A DNA stretch of 64,000 bases from Streptomyces asoensis (GTDB lineage Bacteria > Actinomycetota > Actinomycetes > Streptomycetales > Streptomycetaceae), in NCBI RefSeq assembly GCF_013085465.1, contig NZ_CP049838.1, forward strand, positions 2,170,001 to 2,234,000. The letters are read 5' to 3'. Position numbers and translations under genes: made by a program. How positions within the stretch are numbered: position 1 is the first letter of the stretch; each line of letters begins with the position of its first letter. Shown piece after piece: positions 16,779-25,749 of the stretch. The notes beneath the pieces were generated by a model, which saw only the letters and a program-made list of their open reading frames with translations, had not been told where the DNA came from and made no database searches.

Positions 16779-17606
16779 TCAGAACGAGGCGATGACGGAG
16801 CCGTCGTACTTGTCCTCGATGAACTTCTTGACCTCGGCGGAGGTGAGGAGCTTGGCGAGCTTCTTCACCCGCGGGTCGTCCTCGTTACCGTCCTTGACGG
16901 CGAGGAAGTTGCCGTACGGGTTGTCCTTGGCGGACTCCAGGACGAGGGCGTCCGACGCGGGCTTCAGGTCGGCCTCGATGGCGTAGTTGCCGTTGATGAC
17001 GGCGGCGTCCACGTCGTCCAGGGAGCGCGGGGTCTGGGCCGCCTCCAGCTCCTTGAACTTGAGCTTCTTCGGGTTCTCGGTGATGTCCGCGGGGGTCGCG
17101 TCGTTGCCCACGCCGTCCTTGAGGGTGATGAGCTTGTTCGCGGCGAGCAGCTTGAGGGCGCGGGCCTCGTTGACGCTGTCGTTGGGGACGGCGACCGTCG
17201 CGCCGCTCTTCAGGGCGTCGGCGCTCTTGACCTTGTGGGAGTAGAGGCCGAGCGGCTCCAGGTGGACCGTGACGACGGGCACGATGTGGGTGCCGTTCTT
17301 CTTGTTGAAGTCGTCGAGGTACGGCTGGTTCTGGAAGTAGTTGGCGTCGACCGAGCCGTCCTCCGTCGCCGTGTTCGGCGTGACGTAGTCGGTGAACTCC
17401 TTGACCTCCAGGTCGAGTCCCGCCTTCTTCGCCAGGTTGTCCTTGACGAAGTTGAGGATCTCGGCGTGCGGGGTCGGGCTCGCGGCGACGGTCAGCGGGC
17501 CGCTGGTGTCGGAGGCGGCGTCCTTGTCCGAGCCGCAGGCGGTCAGCCCCAGGGTGAGGGCGCCGACGGCGAGGGCTGCGGTGGTGAACTTGGCGGTGTT
17601 ACGCAC
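16779..17606 (-). CDS. metQ: Methionine ABC transporter substrate-binding lipoprotein
   Basis: 275 residues. Lipoprotein signal peptide with lipobox LTAC (Cys ~24), then the NlpA/MetQ fold (VAASPTPHAEILNFVK, VDANYFQNQPYLDDFNKKNGT, AVPNDSVNEARALKLL). It is anchored to the outer face of the membrane and captures methionine for MetI/MetN. Last gene of metN-metI-metQ, 76 bp after metI. Confidence 0.93.
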   Translation of the reverse strand: MRNTAKFTTAALAVGALTLGLTACGSDKDAASDTSGPLTVAASPTPHAEILNFVKDNLAKKAGLDLEVKEFTDYVTPNTATEDGSVDANYFQNQPYLDDFNKKNGTHIVPVVTVHLEPLGLYSHKVKSADALKSGATVAVPNDSVNEARALKLLAANKLITLKDGVGNDATPADITENPKKLKFKELEAAQTPRSLDDVDAAVINGNYAIEADLKPASDALVLESAKDNPYGNFLAVKDGNEDDPRVKKLAKLLTSAEVKKFIEDKYDGSVIASF

Positions 17607-17682
17607 GAAAAGTGCCTTTCCTGAGGGTGTTGCGACCCGCGTGGGGTGTGCGGGGGAACTATGGGGATGGCCCTGGGTGGGC

Positions 17683-18420
17683 TCAGGCGACCTTGCTGAT
17701 GTCCGCGGCGGCCGGCTCCTTGGCCTTCAGGAGGCGGAGCTTCGGCGCGGGGCCCGAGCTTCCGCCGCGGCGGTGCAGGGAGCGGGCCGCGTAGTCGCCG
17801 GCGAACTGGATGAGCGAGATGACGACGGCGAGGATCGCCACCGTGATCCACATCAGCTGGGTCTCGAAGCGCTGGTAGCCGTAGCGGATGGCGATGTCGC
17901 CGAGACCGCCCGCGCCGACCGTGCCGGCCATGGCGGAGTAGCCGATGAGGGCGACGATCGTGGTCGTGGTGCTCGCGATGAGCGAGGGCAGGGACTCCGG
18001 CACGAGGACCTTGCGCACGATCGTCCAGGTGTTGCCGCCCATCGCCTGCACGGCCTCGACGAGTCCGCCGTCCACCTCGCGGACGGCCGTCTCGACCAGG
18101 CGCGCGAAGAACGGGATGGCCCCGATGGCGAGCGGCACGATCGCGGCCTCGCGGCCGATCGTCGTCCCGGTGATCGTGCGGGTGAAGTTCATCAGCGCGA
18201 CCATCAGGATGATGAACGGCAGCGAGCGGGCGATGTTCACGACCTGCCCGATCACCTTGTTGGCAACGAGGTTCTGCAACAGGCCGCCCCGATCGGTCAG
18301 GACCAGCAGGACACCGAGCGGGAGGCCGCCGACGACGGCGATGAGCGTGGACCAGCCGACCATGTAGAGGGTGTCCCAACACGCCTGGGACAGCAGGGGC
18401 TGCATCTCGGACCAGGTCAC
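17683..18420 (-). CDS. metI: Methionine ABC transporter permease
   Basis: 245 residues, about five or six transmembrane helices, with the MetI opening (QACWDTLYMVGWSTLIAVVGGLPLGVLL) and the EAA loop (EAVQAMGGNTWTIVRKVLVPESLPSL) that contacts the ATPase. Its start overlaps the metN stop by four bases (ATGA), so the two are translationally coupled. A GC-rich, basic C-terminal tail extends past the last helix. Confidence 0.93.
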   Translation of the reverse strand: MTWSEMQPLLSQACWDTLYMVGWSTLIAVVGGLPLGVLLVLTDRGGLLQNLVANKVIGQVVNIARSLPFIILMVALMNFTRTITGTTIGREAAIVPLAIGAIPFFARLVETAVREVDGGLVEAVQAMGGNTWTIVRKVLVPESLPSLIASTTTTIVALIGYSAMAGTVGAGGLGDIAIRYGYQRFETQLMWITVAILAVVISLIQFAGDYAARSLHRRGGSSGPAPKLRLLKAKEPAAADISKVA

Positions 18421-19460
18421 TTGGCACCGTCCTTCACCAGCACGGGCTCCTGGGCCGCGTGGTCCACGACGTCGATCTGGAGGCCCTGTTCACGCAGGAA
18501 GCCGATCGGCACCACGTTGTCCTCGTAGCGGCCGGGCAGTTCGATGCGCATGCGGCCGACCTGGAGCCCGCCGACGGTGTCGATGGCGGCGCCGAGGATC
18601 GAGATGTCGATGTTGTAGGTGCGCGACAGCTGGGAGATGACGGGCCGGGTGGCGGCCTCGCCGTGGAAGGTGACGTCGACGACGGTGCGGTCCTCGCCGG
18701 TGGCGTCGCCGCCGACCGGGAAGAGCGCGCCGGCCAGCTCGGATCCGGGGGTCGCGAGCAGTTCGCCGACCGTGCCGGACTCGACGACCCGGCCGTTCTC
18801 CATCAGCGCGGCGGAGTCGCAGATCGACTTCACCACGTCCATCTCGTGCGTGATGAGCAGGACGGTCAGGCCCAGCTGGCGGTTCAGGTCGCGCAGCAGC
18901 TGGAGGATGGAGCGGGTGGTCTCCGGGTCGAGCGCGCTGGTGGCCTCGTCGGAGAGCAGCACCTTGGGGTCGCCGGCGAGCGCGCGGGCGATGCCGACAC
19001 GCTGCTTCTGACCGCCCGAGAGCTGGGCCGGGAAGGACTTCGCCTTGTCGGCGAGACCGACCAGGTCGAGCAGCTCCAGCGCCTTGCGGGAACGTTCCTG
19101 TCCCGTGACGCCGAGGATCTCCAGGGGCAGTTCGACGTTGTCCTGCACGGTCCGCGAGGACAGCAGGTTGAAGTGCTGGAAGACCATGCCGATCCGGCTG
19201 CGCGCCTGCCGCAGCTCCTTGCCGGCCCGGGGTCCGCGCCCGGCGAGCGCGGTGAGGTCCTGTCCGGCGACGGTGACCGTGCCGGCGGTGGGACGCTCCA
19301 GGAGGTTGATGCAGCGGATGAGCGAGGACTTGCCGGCGCCGGACTGGCCGATGACGCCGTACACCTCGCCTTCGCGGACGTGGAGATCGACGCCGTCGAG
19401 GGCGGTGACCTCACGGCCGCGCGAGCGGTAGACCTTGGTCAGGCCCGTGGTGGTGATCAC
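18417..19460 (-). CDS. metN: Methionine ABC transporter ATP-binding protein
   Basis: 347 residues. Walker A GQSGAGKSS, signature LSGGQKQR, Walker B VLLSDEATSALD and H-loop THEMD are present, plus the C-terminal NIL/ACT-like domain (~265-340) that lets methionine inhibit uptake in MetN. The GTG at 19460 is chosen because GGAAA lies seven bases upstream and the translation begins directly at ITTTGLTKVY; an ORF extending further upstream runs over the leader. It powers methionine uptake with MetI and MetQ. Confidence 0.93.
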   Translation of the reverse strand: MITTTGLTKVYRSRGREVTALDGVDLHVREGEVYGVIGQSGAGKSSLIRCINLLERPTAGTVTVAGQDLTALAGRGPRAGKELRQARSRIGMVFQHFNLLSSRTVQDNVELPLEILGVTGQERSRKALELLDLVGLADKAKSFPAQLSGGQKQRVGIARALAGDPKVLLSDEATSALDPETTRSILQLLRDLNRQLGLTVLLITHEMDVVKSICDSAALMENGRVVESGTVGELLATPGSELAGALFPVGGDATGEDRTVVDVTFHGEAATRPVISQLSRTYNIDISILGAAIDTVGGLQVGRMRIELPGRYEDNVVPIGFLREQGLQIDVVDHAAQEPVLVKDGAK

Positions 19461-19677
19461 GTGGATTTCCGTCACTGTCGAGTGCGCGGGCGTGGGTGTG
19501 CCCGGGGCGCACGGATGCAGGCTGTCAGGGACGCGACACGGCTCTCGCTGTGGCGGGGAACCGGGGAGAAACATGTGCGCGGGGCGCGGCTACGTCATGT
19601 ACGGCGGACTTGCGGCGCACGGACATGCCACGGCGTCTCGCTTCGGGGCGCGAGCTCGGGGGTGGTGCGGGGGCCCT

Positions 19678-19764
19678 CTAGAAGGCGCACATTCGACACA
19701 TACAACGAGCACCGGGCGTCATGGTCGCCTCGGTCGCAAGGGTGCGGCTGCTCGTAGTGGTCAT
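19678..19764 (-). CDS. Leader peptide ending in Cys/Met codons, upstream of metNIQ
   Basis: 28 codons from an ATG at 19764 (an in-frame ATG two codons earlier, at 19770, is an alternative). It starts MTTTSSRTLA and ends GARCMCRMCAF followed by TAG. Three of the last eight codons are Cys and two are Met. Its start sits where a promoter (-35 TTGGTC, -10 TTTACT) would initiate, so the message is probably leaderless. The stop is 217 nt before metN. Cys-rich leader peptides that sense cysteine supply are known upstream of sulfur genes in actinobacteria (mycobacterial Ms4533A type). A matching role for cysteine/methionine here is an inference. Confidence 0.65.
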   Translation of the reverse strand: MTTTSSRTLATEATMTPGARCMCRMCAF

Positions 19765-19771
19765 GAGCATC

Positions 19772-19799
19772 AGTAAAGCAGAAGTACGGTCCTGACCAA
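19772..19799 (-). promoter_or_regulatory. metNIQ leader promoter
   Basis: On the minus strand, TTGGTC (19794-19799), 16-bp spacer, TTTACT (19772-19777). A start site six or seven bases further falls on the leader-peptide ATG. Confidence 0.55.
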
Positions 19800-20076
19800 G
19801 ACCCCGCCGTCCGTATGCCGGACAGCCGTGGACGGTGTGCGGCTCCGCCCCGGCCGCGTACGGAGATCTCCGCTCCCCCGTCGGTGACCAGCGCCGACAA
19901 GGCGGACCGGCCCTTCGTCAGGTGGTCGGTGTCGGGCTCGTGGCCCCGGCGGGCTGTGGCCAACGCCACGGTCGGCGCAGCGGCGTGGCCGGCGGGCGCC
20001 GGGCACGGTCCGGCACTCCGCGCCGGGGCACGGGGCCGATCGCGGGACGCCTGATACGCCGTAATAAGGTCACTGC

Positions 20077-20436
20077 ATGCTTGATGCCCTGACGCTGGTG
20101 ACCGGCGTCGCCGCGTTGCTGCTCGCCGCCTGGTGCGGCTGGGCCGCCTACCGCGACCAGCCGACGAAGGACTGGCATTTCATCGGGATGGCCGTGGTCT
20201 CGCTGCTGGCCGTGATCCAGCTGGTGGTCGGGATCGTCCAACTGGCGCGGGGCGAGAAGCCGGAACAGGGCACGACGATCTTCGTGGCGTATCTGCTCGG
20301 CGCGGTCGCGTGCGTTCCGGCGGTGGGGTTCATGTCGCTGTCCGAGCGGACCCGCTGGGGTTCGGTGACGGCCGCCGCGGGCGGTGTGGTGCTCGCCGTG
20401 CTCGAGGTGCGGCTCTACGACATCTGGGGAGGCTGA
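20077..20436 (+). CDS. Small integral membrane protein, unknown function
   Basis: 119 residues with four predicted transmembrane helices (around 3-23, 35-57, 68-88 and 97-115) and short loops. AAGG lies seven bases before the ATG. It ends one base before the next gene, and both products are small polytopic membrane proteins, so they may form a complex. Not recognised as a named family. Confidence 0.7.
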   Translation: MLDALTLVTGVAALLLAAWCGWAAYRDQPTKDWHFIGMAVVSLLAVIQLVVGIVQLARGEKPEQGTTIFVAYLLGAVACVPAVGFMSLSERTRWGSVTAAAGGVVLAVLEVRLYDIWGG

Positions 20437-20437
20437 G

Positions 20438-20863
20438 ATGGCGGCGGTGGACGACAGGCCGGAACGGCTCATCAGCGGGCCCGGGATGCTCCTGGTGTGG
20501 TTCTACGGCGTGATGGTGGTCGGGGCGGTGTCGCGGTCGGCGTACCAGATCGCGACCGAGTTCGACCGAGCGCCGCTGGCCTACGCGCTGTCGGCCGTGG
20601 CGGGCGTGGTGTACGGATTCATCACGTACTCGCTGGTGCGGGGCGGCGAGACCGCCCGCAGGGCGGCGCAGGTGTGCTGCGCCGCCGAGCTGGCGGGGGT
20701 GCTGATCGTCGGTACCTGGACCCTGGTCGAGCCGTCGGCCTTCCCGGACTCGACCGTGTGGTCGCAGTACGGGATGGGGTACGTGTTCATCCCCGTGCTG
20801 CTGCCGCTGTCCGCCCTGTACTGGCTGCGGAAGTCCCGCACCGCTACGCGGTCTACGCCGTAG
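20438..20863 (+). CDS. Small integral membrane protein, unknown function
   Basis: 141 residues with about four transmembrane segments (MLLVWFYGVMVVGAVSRSAY, LAYALSAVAGVVYGFITYSL, VCCAAELAGVLIVGTWTLV, YVFIPVLLPLSALYWL). Second gene of a two-gene unit; its ATG begins one base after the preceding TGA. Its 3' end overlaps the convergent acetyltransferase gene by 11 bp. Function unknown. Confidence 0.7.
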   Translation: MAAVDDRPERLISGPGMLLVWFYGVMVVGAVSRSAYQIATEFDRAPLAYALSAVAGVVYGFITYSLVRGGETARRAAQVCCAAELAGVLIVGTWTLVEPSAFPDSTVWSQYGMGYVFIPVLLPLSALYWLRKSRTATRSTP

Positions 20864-21350
20864 CCGCGTACTCTCCGGCCTGCTTCTCCAGGACGATCAT
20901 CATTACGCCGTCCGTGCCCTGCGAGGTGCCGACCGTCTCGTAGCCGACCCGGCGGTAGAGGCGGAGGTTGCCCTCGCTGCGGTGGCCGGTGAAGAGGCGG
21001 AACTTCTTGGCGCCGCGCTCCTCGGCCAGCGCCGCCTCGGCCGCGCGGAGCAGCCGCGCGCCGATGCCGTGACCCTGGAGGCGCGGGTGGACGCAGAGTT
21101 TGCCGATGGCGGCGGCGCCGTCCTCGGTGAGACTGCCCCGTACGGAGCCGACCACCTCGTCGCCCAGACGGGCCACGAAGACGCAGTCGGCGGCGAGTTC
21201 CTGCCGGACCGAGTCGAGGCTCTGGACGAGCGGGGCGATGCGGTAGTTGGCATACAGCGCGGCTTCACTCTGGAAGCACAGGTACTGCAATCTGAAGATC
21301 TGCTCGGCATCCTGCTCGGTCGCCACCGAGATGGTCACGCTCATGCCCAT
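20853..21350 (-). CDS. GNAT-family N-acetyltransferase
   Basis: 165 residues. Shows VARLGDEVVGSVRGSL, the acetyl-CoA loop LCVHPRLQGHGIGARLLRAAEAAL (Q/RxxGxG/A) and RLYRRVGYETVG near the C-terminus. The ATG at 21350 has GGGAGG upstream; the ATG two codons later is an alternative. Substrate unknown. Convergent with the membrane protein pair. Confidence 0.85.
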   Translation of the reverse strand: MGMSVTISVATEQDAEQIFRLQYLCFQSEAALYANYRIAPLVQSLDSVRQELAADCVFVARLGDEVVGSVRGSLTEDGAAAIGKLCVHPRLQGHGIGARLLRAAEAALAEERGAKKFRLFTGHRSEGNLRLYRRVGYETVGTSQGTDGVMMIVLEKQAGEYAATA

Positions 21351-21395
21351 GTGCGCACGCCTCCCGCTCACCTGATCGCCTGTGGTCCTTCACTC

Positions 21396-21902
21396 CTATC
21401 CCCGCACTTCGCGGGCCGCAACCTCCGGCGCCAGCAAACGCCGTAGACATCCCAGACATCTGGAACGTTCCGGTCCGAGACTGCCCTGTGAGATACCCAA
21501 CTCCCCCGCGATCTCGCGGTAGGTGAGGTCCCGGGGCGAGAGAAGCGCCTGGAGGAGAGGGGAGCAGCGGCCGGGCAGCCGGTGCACCGCCTCGCGCAGG
21601 GCCCGGTGCCGGGCGTCGGTGAGGGCGAGCTGCTCGGGGCCGCGGTCGAGGTCGTCGGCGGGGTCGCTCTCGTACGGCTGCTCGCGGCGGGTCGTACGGC
21701 GGGTGCGGCGGACCTCGGCGCGGACGGCCCTGCGCAGCCAGCCCTGGGGGTCGGGGGGCGGGCCGTCGGTGGCGAGGTGCTCCAGCAGGCGGAGCCAGAC
21801 CGCCTGTTCCAGGTCGCCGGGTTCGGTCCCGGTGGCATGCGCCTCGGCGGAGGCCTCCGCGGTGAGGAGCGGGTGCAGGGTGGTGAGCAGGTCGTGCGTC
21901 AT
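21396..21902 (-). CDS. Sigma-70 family-like regulator (sigma region 4)
   Basis: 168 residues. The C-terminal part (~95-150) reads ALREAVHRLPGRCSPLLQALLSPRDLTYREIAGELGISQGSLGPERSRCLGCLRRL, a sigma region 4-type helix-turn-helix. The N-terminal region (AVWLRLLEHLATDGPP, GWLRRAVRAEVRR) is a reduced sigma region 2. It is probably an atypical ECF sigma factor. No anti-sigma gene is adjacent. ATG 21902 is used; GTG at 21911 is possible. Confidence 0.7.
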   Translation of the reverse strand: MTHDLLTTLHPLLTAEASAEAHATGTEPGDLEQAVWLRLLEHLATDGPPPDPQGWLRRAVRAEVRRTRRTTRREQPYESDPADDLDRGPEQLALTDARHRALREAVHRLPGRCSPLLQALLSPRDLTYREIAGELGISQGSLGPERSRCLGCLRRLLAPEVAAREVRG

Positions 21903-21969
21903 ATGCCACACGATGCGGCCGCCCGGGCGGCTGGTTGCCCGGGCGGCCGACTGTCACTCCAACGGGGAC

Positions 21970-23160
21970 TCAGGCGTTGACGAAGTCCGCGCGGGCCAGC
22001 ACTCCGGTGTCCGGGTTGTCCGTGAAGACACCGTCGATGCCGGTCGCGAAGTAGGTGCGGAACGCGCCGAAGGAGTCGCCGTAGGCGTCCGCGTCCGTGC
22101 CCTTGCGGAAGCTCGTGGGCAGGAAGGGGTTCTCGTTGCGCATGGTGTACGGGTGCAGCACCAGGCCGACCGCGTGGGCGTCCTTCACCAGCGTGGTCGG
22201 GGTGGTGAGGTTGCCGGCGGCGTCCTTCGGGATCACCAGGTCGAGGGTCGGGCCGATGCCCTGGGCGTAGCCCGCGATCTCCCGGAGGCCCGCCCGGGTG
22301 ACCAGGTCGGCGACCGTGCGCGGGTCGCCCGCCTCGACGAAGTCCCAGGGGCGCGAGGTCGCGCCGGACAGCAGCACCACGAGGGGGTTGTCGACCAGCT
22401 TGTTCAGGCGCTGGATGCTGCTCGGCTCGAAGGACTGCACGATGACCGGCGAGTTCTTCCGGTCCTTGCCGTGCTTGTGCAGCAGCTTGGCGACCCGCTC
22501 CTCCAGGCCCAGGCCCAGCTTGCGGAAGTAGGTGGGGTGCTTGGTCTCGGGGTAGATCCAGACCTGCTTGCCGCGCTTGCGGGTCTGCTCGTCCTGCCAC
22601 TTCAGGACTTCCTCGAAGGTGGGGATCTCCCAGCGGCCGTTGTAGAGCGTGTTGTGCGGGCGGTTGGCCGGGATGCGCTCGATGGCGCGCAGGGTCTTCA
22701 GCTCGGCGAGGGTGAAGTCCTCGGTGAACCAGCCCGTCGTGGAGACGCCGTCGAGGACCTTCGTGGTCTTGCGGCCGGCGAACTCCGGATGGTCGGCGAC
22801 GTCCGTGGTGCCGCCGATCTCCGGCTCGTGACGGCACACCAGGTGGCCGTCCTTGGTGGGAACGAGGTCGCCCGCCTCGACGATGTCGGCGCCCAGGTCG
22901 AGGGCGAGCTGGTAGGAGCCGAAGGTGTGCTCCGGCCGGTAGCCGCTGGCACCGCGGTGCCCGATGATCGTCGGCACGGGCAGGCTCTTCAGGCCCTTGC
23001 CGGAGCGGGACGAGTCCGCGGCTCTCGCCGTGCCCGACAGACCGAGGACCGTTCCGGTGGCACCGAGCACGGCGGCGCCGAGGAGCGCCCGCCGTCCGGT
23101 TCCGCCCGCGCTCGCCTGCTGGTTCGACTCCTGCGTGCCCTGCGTGCCCTGCGTGCCCAT
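21970..23160 (-). CDS. glpQ: Tat-exported glycerophosphodiester phosphodiesterase
   Basis: 396 residues. The N-terminus carries three GTQ repeats (three 9-bp units) and a twin-arginine signal (TGRRALLGAAVLGATGTVLGL, cleavage after ARA at ~50). The GDPD barrel begins IIGHRGASGYRPEHT with the catalytic HRG and PEHT, then EAGDLVPTKDGHLVCRHEP and IYPETKHPTYF. It hydrolyses glycerophosphodiesters to glycerol-3-phosphate and an alcohol outside the cell, releasing phosphate and carbon. CAGGAGG precedes the ATG. No PHO box was identified in the immediate upstream region. Confidence 0.93.
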   Translation of the reverse strand: MGTQGTQGTQESNQQASAGGTGRRALLGAAVLGATGTVLGLSGTARAADSSRSGKGLKSLPVPTIIGHRGASGYRPEHTFGSYQLALDLGADIVEAGDLVPTKDGHLVCRHEPEIGGTTDVADHPEFAGRKTTKVLDGVSTTGWFTEDFTLAELKTLRAIERIPANRPHNTLYNGRWEIPTFEEVLKWQDEQTRKRGKQVWIYPETKHPTYFRKLGLGLEERVAKLLHKHGKDRKNSPVIVQSFEPSSIQRLNKLVDNPLVVLLSGATSRPWDFVEAGDPRTVADLVTRAGLREIAGYAQGIGPTLDLVIPKDAAGNLTTPTTLVKDAHAVGLVLHPYTMRNENPFLPTSFRKGTDADAYGDSFGAFRTYFATGIDGVFTDNPDTGVLARADFVNA

Positions 23161-23472
23161 GAGGGGCCTCCTGCCGTCGGCTCGTCCGTGCGGCCCGATC
23201 GTAGGGGCGTGGACATGACCGTCGGGAGACCTCGGCCCTAACACGCGGGTGACGGCGGATGGCATGTGCCGTACGGCCATCCGGCCGGTTCCGCGCGGTA
23301 GTTCCCTTCGTTCCGGGCAGATGACAAGCAGGCGACGATGCCGCCGTACAGGTAAACGTACGTCAACAGTGCGTAAGACCTGGGTGACCCGATGTGCGTC
23401 AGCCCCGCCGCCGCGAGTATCGTCCTCACCTGCACAGACTCATACCGTTTTCCCTTGACATCGGAGGGCTCG
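23161..23472. other. Divergent intergenic region glpQ / plsC
   Basis: 311 bp with promoter regions for both flanking genes; a patch with ACGTACGT-type palindromic sequence lies near 23356-23366. No gene is supported. Confidence 0.5.
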
Positions 23473-24144
23473 TTGTCCCGCTTCGTGCTCATCAAGGCAG
23501 TACTCGGACCGGTCATGCGCCTGATGTTCCGCACCCGGGTCGAGGGCGCGGAGCACATCCCTGGCGACGGCCCCGTCATCCTGGCCGGCAACCACCTCAC
23601 GTTCATCGACTCGATGATCCTGCCGCTCGTGTGCGACCGGCAGGTCTTCTTCATCGGCAAGGACGAGTACGTCACCGGCAAGAGCCTCAAGGGCCGGCTC
23701 ATGGCCTGGTTCTTCACCGGGGTCGGCATGATCCCGGTGGACCGCGACGGCGGCCGCGGCGGTGTGGCGGCGCTGATGACCGGGCGGCGGGTGCTGGAGG
23801 AGGGGAAGGTCTTCGGCATCTACCCCGAGGGCACGCGGTCCCCCGACGGCCGGCTGTACCGGGGGCGGACCGGTATCGCCCGGCTGACGCTGATGACCGG
23901 GGCGCCGGTCGTTCCCTTCGCGATGATCGGCACGGACAAGTTGCAGCCGGGCGGGGCGGGGATGCCCCGGCCGGGGCGGGTCACCGTCCGGTTCGGCGAG
24001 GCGATGGAGTTCTCCCGGTACGACGGGATGGACCGGGACCGGTATGTGCTGCGGGCCGTGACGGACTCGGTGATGACCGAGGTCATGCGGTTGTCGGGGC
24101 AGGAGTACGTGGACATGTACGCCACCAAGGCGAAGGCCGCGTAA
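23473..24144 (+). CDS. plsC: 1-acyl-sn-glycerol-3-phosphate acyltransferase
   Basis: 223 residues. The four PlsC/LPAAT motifs are visible: NHLTFID (HX4D-type catalytic), FIGKDEY, YPEGTRSPDGRLYRGRTG and APVVPFAM. It acylates lysophosphatidate to phosphatidate at the membrane in phospholipid synthesis. TTG start at 23473 with GGAGGG six bases upstream; ORF extensions upstream lack a ribosome site. Confidence 0.9.
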   Translation: MSRFVLIKAVLGPVMRLMFRTRVEGAEHIPGDGPVILAGNHLTFIDSMILPLVCDRQVFFIGKDEYVTGKSLKGRLMAWFFTGVGMIPVDRDGGRGGVAALMTGRRVLEEGKVFGIYPEGTRSPDGRLYRGRTGIARLTLMTGAPVVPFAMIGTDKLQPGGAGMPRPGRVTVRFGEAMEFSRYDGMDRDRYVLRAVTDSVMTEVMRLSGQEYVDMYATKAKAA

Positions 24145-24160
24145 CGCCTCCGGCGGGGTG

Positions 24161-24212
24161 CGTTGTCGGGTGCGGGTGCGTTGTGGCTCGTCGCGCAGTT
24201 CCCCGCGCCCCT
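24161..24212 (+). repeat. Interspersed intergenic repeat, copy 1
   Basis: Ends in the core TCGCGCAGTTCCCCGCGCCC. Lies between the convergent plsC and MFS genes. Aligns base for base over ~50 bp with the copy at 54901. Confidence 0.85.
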
Positions 24213-24225
24213 CACGTCGGGGGAC

Positions 24226-25749
24226 TTACCCGGCGTTCTCCAGGCGCTGTCCTCCGAGCAGGAACCACGCCGCCACCGCCGTCGCCAGCAGGACCACCGC
24301 GCCCACTCCGGACGCCACGGTCAGGCCGTCGACGAACGCCTCCCGCGCCGACGACAGCATCTCCTCGGCCGTGTTCGGCGACATGTGCCCCGCCGCCTCC
24401 ACCGCGCCGCCCAGTGACTCGTGCGCCCCTTCCGGCGTGTCCGCAGGGGCCGCGAAGCCCCTGTACACGCCCGTCACGATCGAGCCGAGTACGGCGATGC
24501 CGAGGGCCGCGCCGAGTTCGTACGCCGTCTCGGAGACCGCGGACGCCGCTCCCGCCTGGTCCTTGGGCACGGAGCCCAGGATGACGTCGGCGGTCACGGT
24601 GAAGGAGAAGCCCGCGCCCACGCCGACCACCAGCAGGGCGGCGCCCAGCAGGGGGTAGCCGGTGGACTGGCCGATCGTCGTCAGGGCCGCCAGCGCGAGG
24701 CCGATCGCGGCGAGGCCGCCGGAGACCACGGCCCGTACCGAGAAGCGGCGGGCCGCCCGGCCCGCGATCAGGCCGGCCACCACCGCGCCGACGGCGGCGG
24801 GCAGTTCGGCCAGACCGGCCTCGAACGGGCGCCTGCCCTGGACGAGCTGGAGGTACTGGGAGAGGAAGAACACCAGGCCGGACAGACCCAGGATGGTCAG
24901 CAGATCGGCCAGGACCGCGCCGCTGAAGCCGCGGTTGCGGAACAGGCGCATGTCCAGCAGGGGGGCCGGCAGGGTCAGCTGGCGGCGGACGAACCCGTAC
25001 AGCGCGGCCGCGCCCAGCAGGCCCGTGCCGAGCGAGACCCCGGTGAAGCCGTGCGTGGCGGCCTCCTTGACGGCGTAGACGACACCGATCATGCCGACCA
25101 GGGACAGCAGCACGCTGGGCAGGTCCCACGGGCCGGGGTTCGGGGTGCGGGACTCGGGGAGCGTCCGGATGCCGACGACGACCAGGACGACCATCACGGG
25201 CAGGTTGATGAGGAAGACCGAGCCCCACCAGAAGTGTTCGAGGAGGAAGCCGCCCACGATGGGACCGACGGCGGTGCCGGCGGAGGCGGTCGCGCCCCAG
25301 ATGCCGACCGCGAGGCTGCGCTCGCGCGGGTCGTGGAAGAGGTTGCGGATCAGGGCGAGGGTGGCGGGCATCAGGGTCGCGCCGGCGACGCCGAGCAGGG
25401 CCCGGGCCGCGATCATCGTCTCCGGGGTCGTCGCGTAGGCGTTGAGGACCGATATCAGCCCGAACGCGGTGGCGCCCATGAGCAGGATCCGCTTGCGGCC
25501 GATGCGGTCGCCGAGGCTGCCCATCGAGACGAGCAGGCCGGCGATGACGAAGGAGTAGACGTCGCCGATCCAGAGGAGCTGGGTGCCGGAGGGCTCGAGG
25601 TCCTCGCTGATGTAGGGGGTCGCGAGACCGAGGACGGTCGCGTCGACGGCCACCAGCAGCACGGCGAGCACGAGGACGGAGAGCGCGAGCCAACGGTCCG
25701 GACGCTTCACCGCCCCGGTCGTGGTCGCCGGCCGCAGGGTGCTGGTCAT
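24226..25749 (-). CDS. MFS multidrug exporter, DHA2 (14-helix) family
   Basis: 507 residues, about 14 transmembrane helices. The DHA2 signatures LAVLLVAVDATVLGLATPYI (motif D-like), GSLGDRIGRKRILLMG (motif A) and GIWGATASAGTAVGPIVGGFL (antiporter motif C) are present. It exports drugs or metabolites using the proton gradient. Its start overlaps the TetR gene's stop by four bases, so the regulator and pump are a two-gene operon, with the pump second. The substrate cannot be predicted. Confidence 0.92.
   Translation of the reverse strand: MTSTLRPATTTGAVKRPDRWLALSVLVLAVLLVAVDATVLGLATPYISEDLEPSGTQLLWIGDVYSFVIAGLLVSMGSLGDRIGRKRILLMGATAFGLISVLNAYATTPETMIAARALLGVAGATLMPATLALIRNLFHDPRERSLAVGIWGATASAGTAVGPIVGGFLLEHFWWGSVFLINLPVMVVLVVVGIRTLPESRTPNPGPWDLPSVLLSLVGMIGVVYAVKEAATHGFTGVSLGTGLLGAAALYGFVRRQLTLPAPLLDMRLFRNRGFSGAVLADLLTILGLSGLVFFLSQYLQLVQGRRPFEAGLAELPAAVGAVVAGLIAGRAARRFSVRAVVSGGLAAIGLALAALTTIGQSTGYPLLGAALLVVGVGAGFSFTVTADVILGSVPKDQAGAASAVSETAYELGAALGIAVLGSIVTGVYRGFAAPADTPEGAHESLGGAVEAAGHMSPNTAEEMLSSAREAFVDGLTVASGVGAVVLLATAVAAWFLLGGQRLENAG

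Larger units (their letters stand above)
19461..20076. other. Regulatory region between metN and the membrane protein pair
   Basis: It holds the metN leader (including the small leader-peptide ORF, listed separately), the metN promoter and, at the right end, the short upstream region of the small membrane protein (TAATAA at ~20061 and AAGG before its ATG). A hairpin with CTCGC/GCGAG arms lies just after the leader-peptide stop. No other gene is supported. Confidence 0.6.

Noticed and set aside
19461..19770. SAM riboswitch (SAM-IV or S-box) ahead of metNIQ
   Set aside because: No GGCAACCC-type core or matching P1 pairing was seen; the leader-peptide explanation fits the region better.
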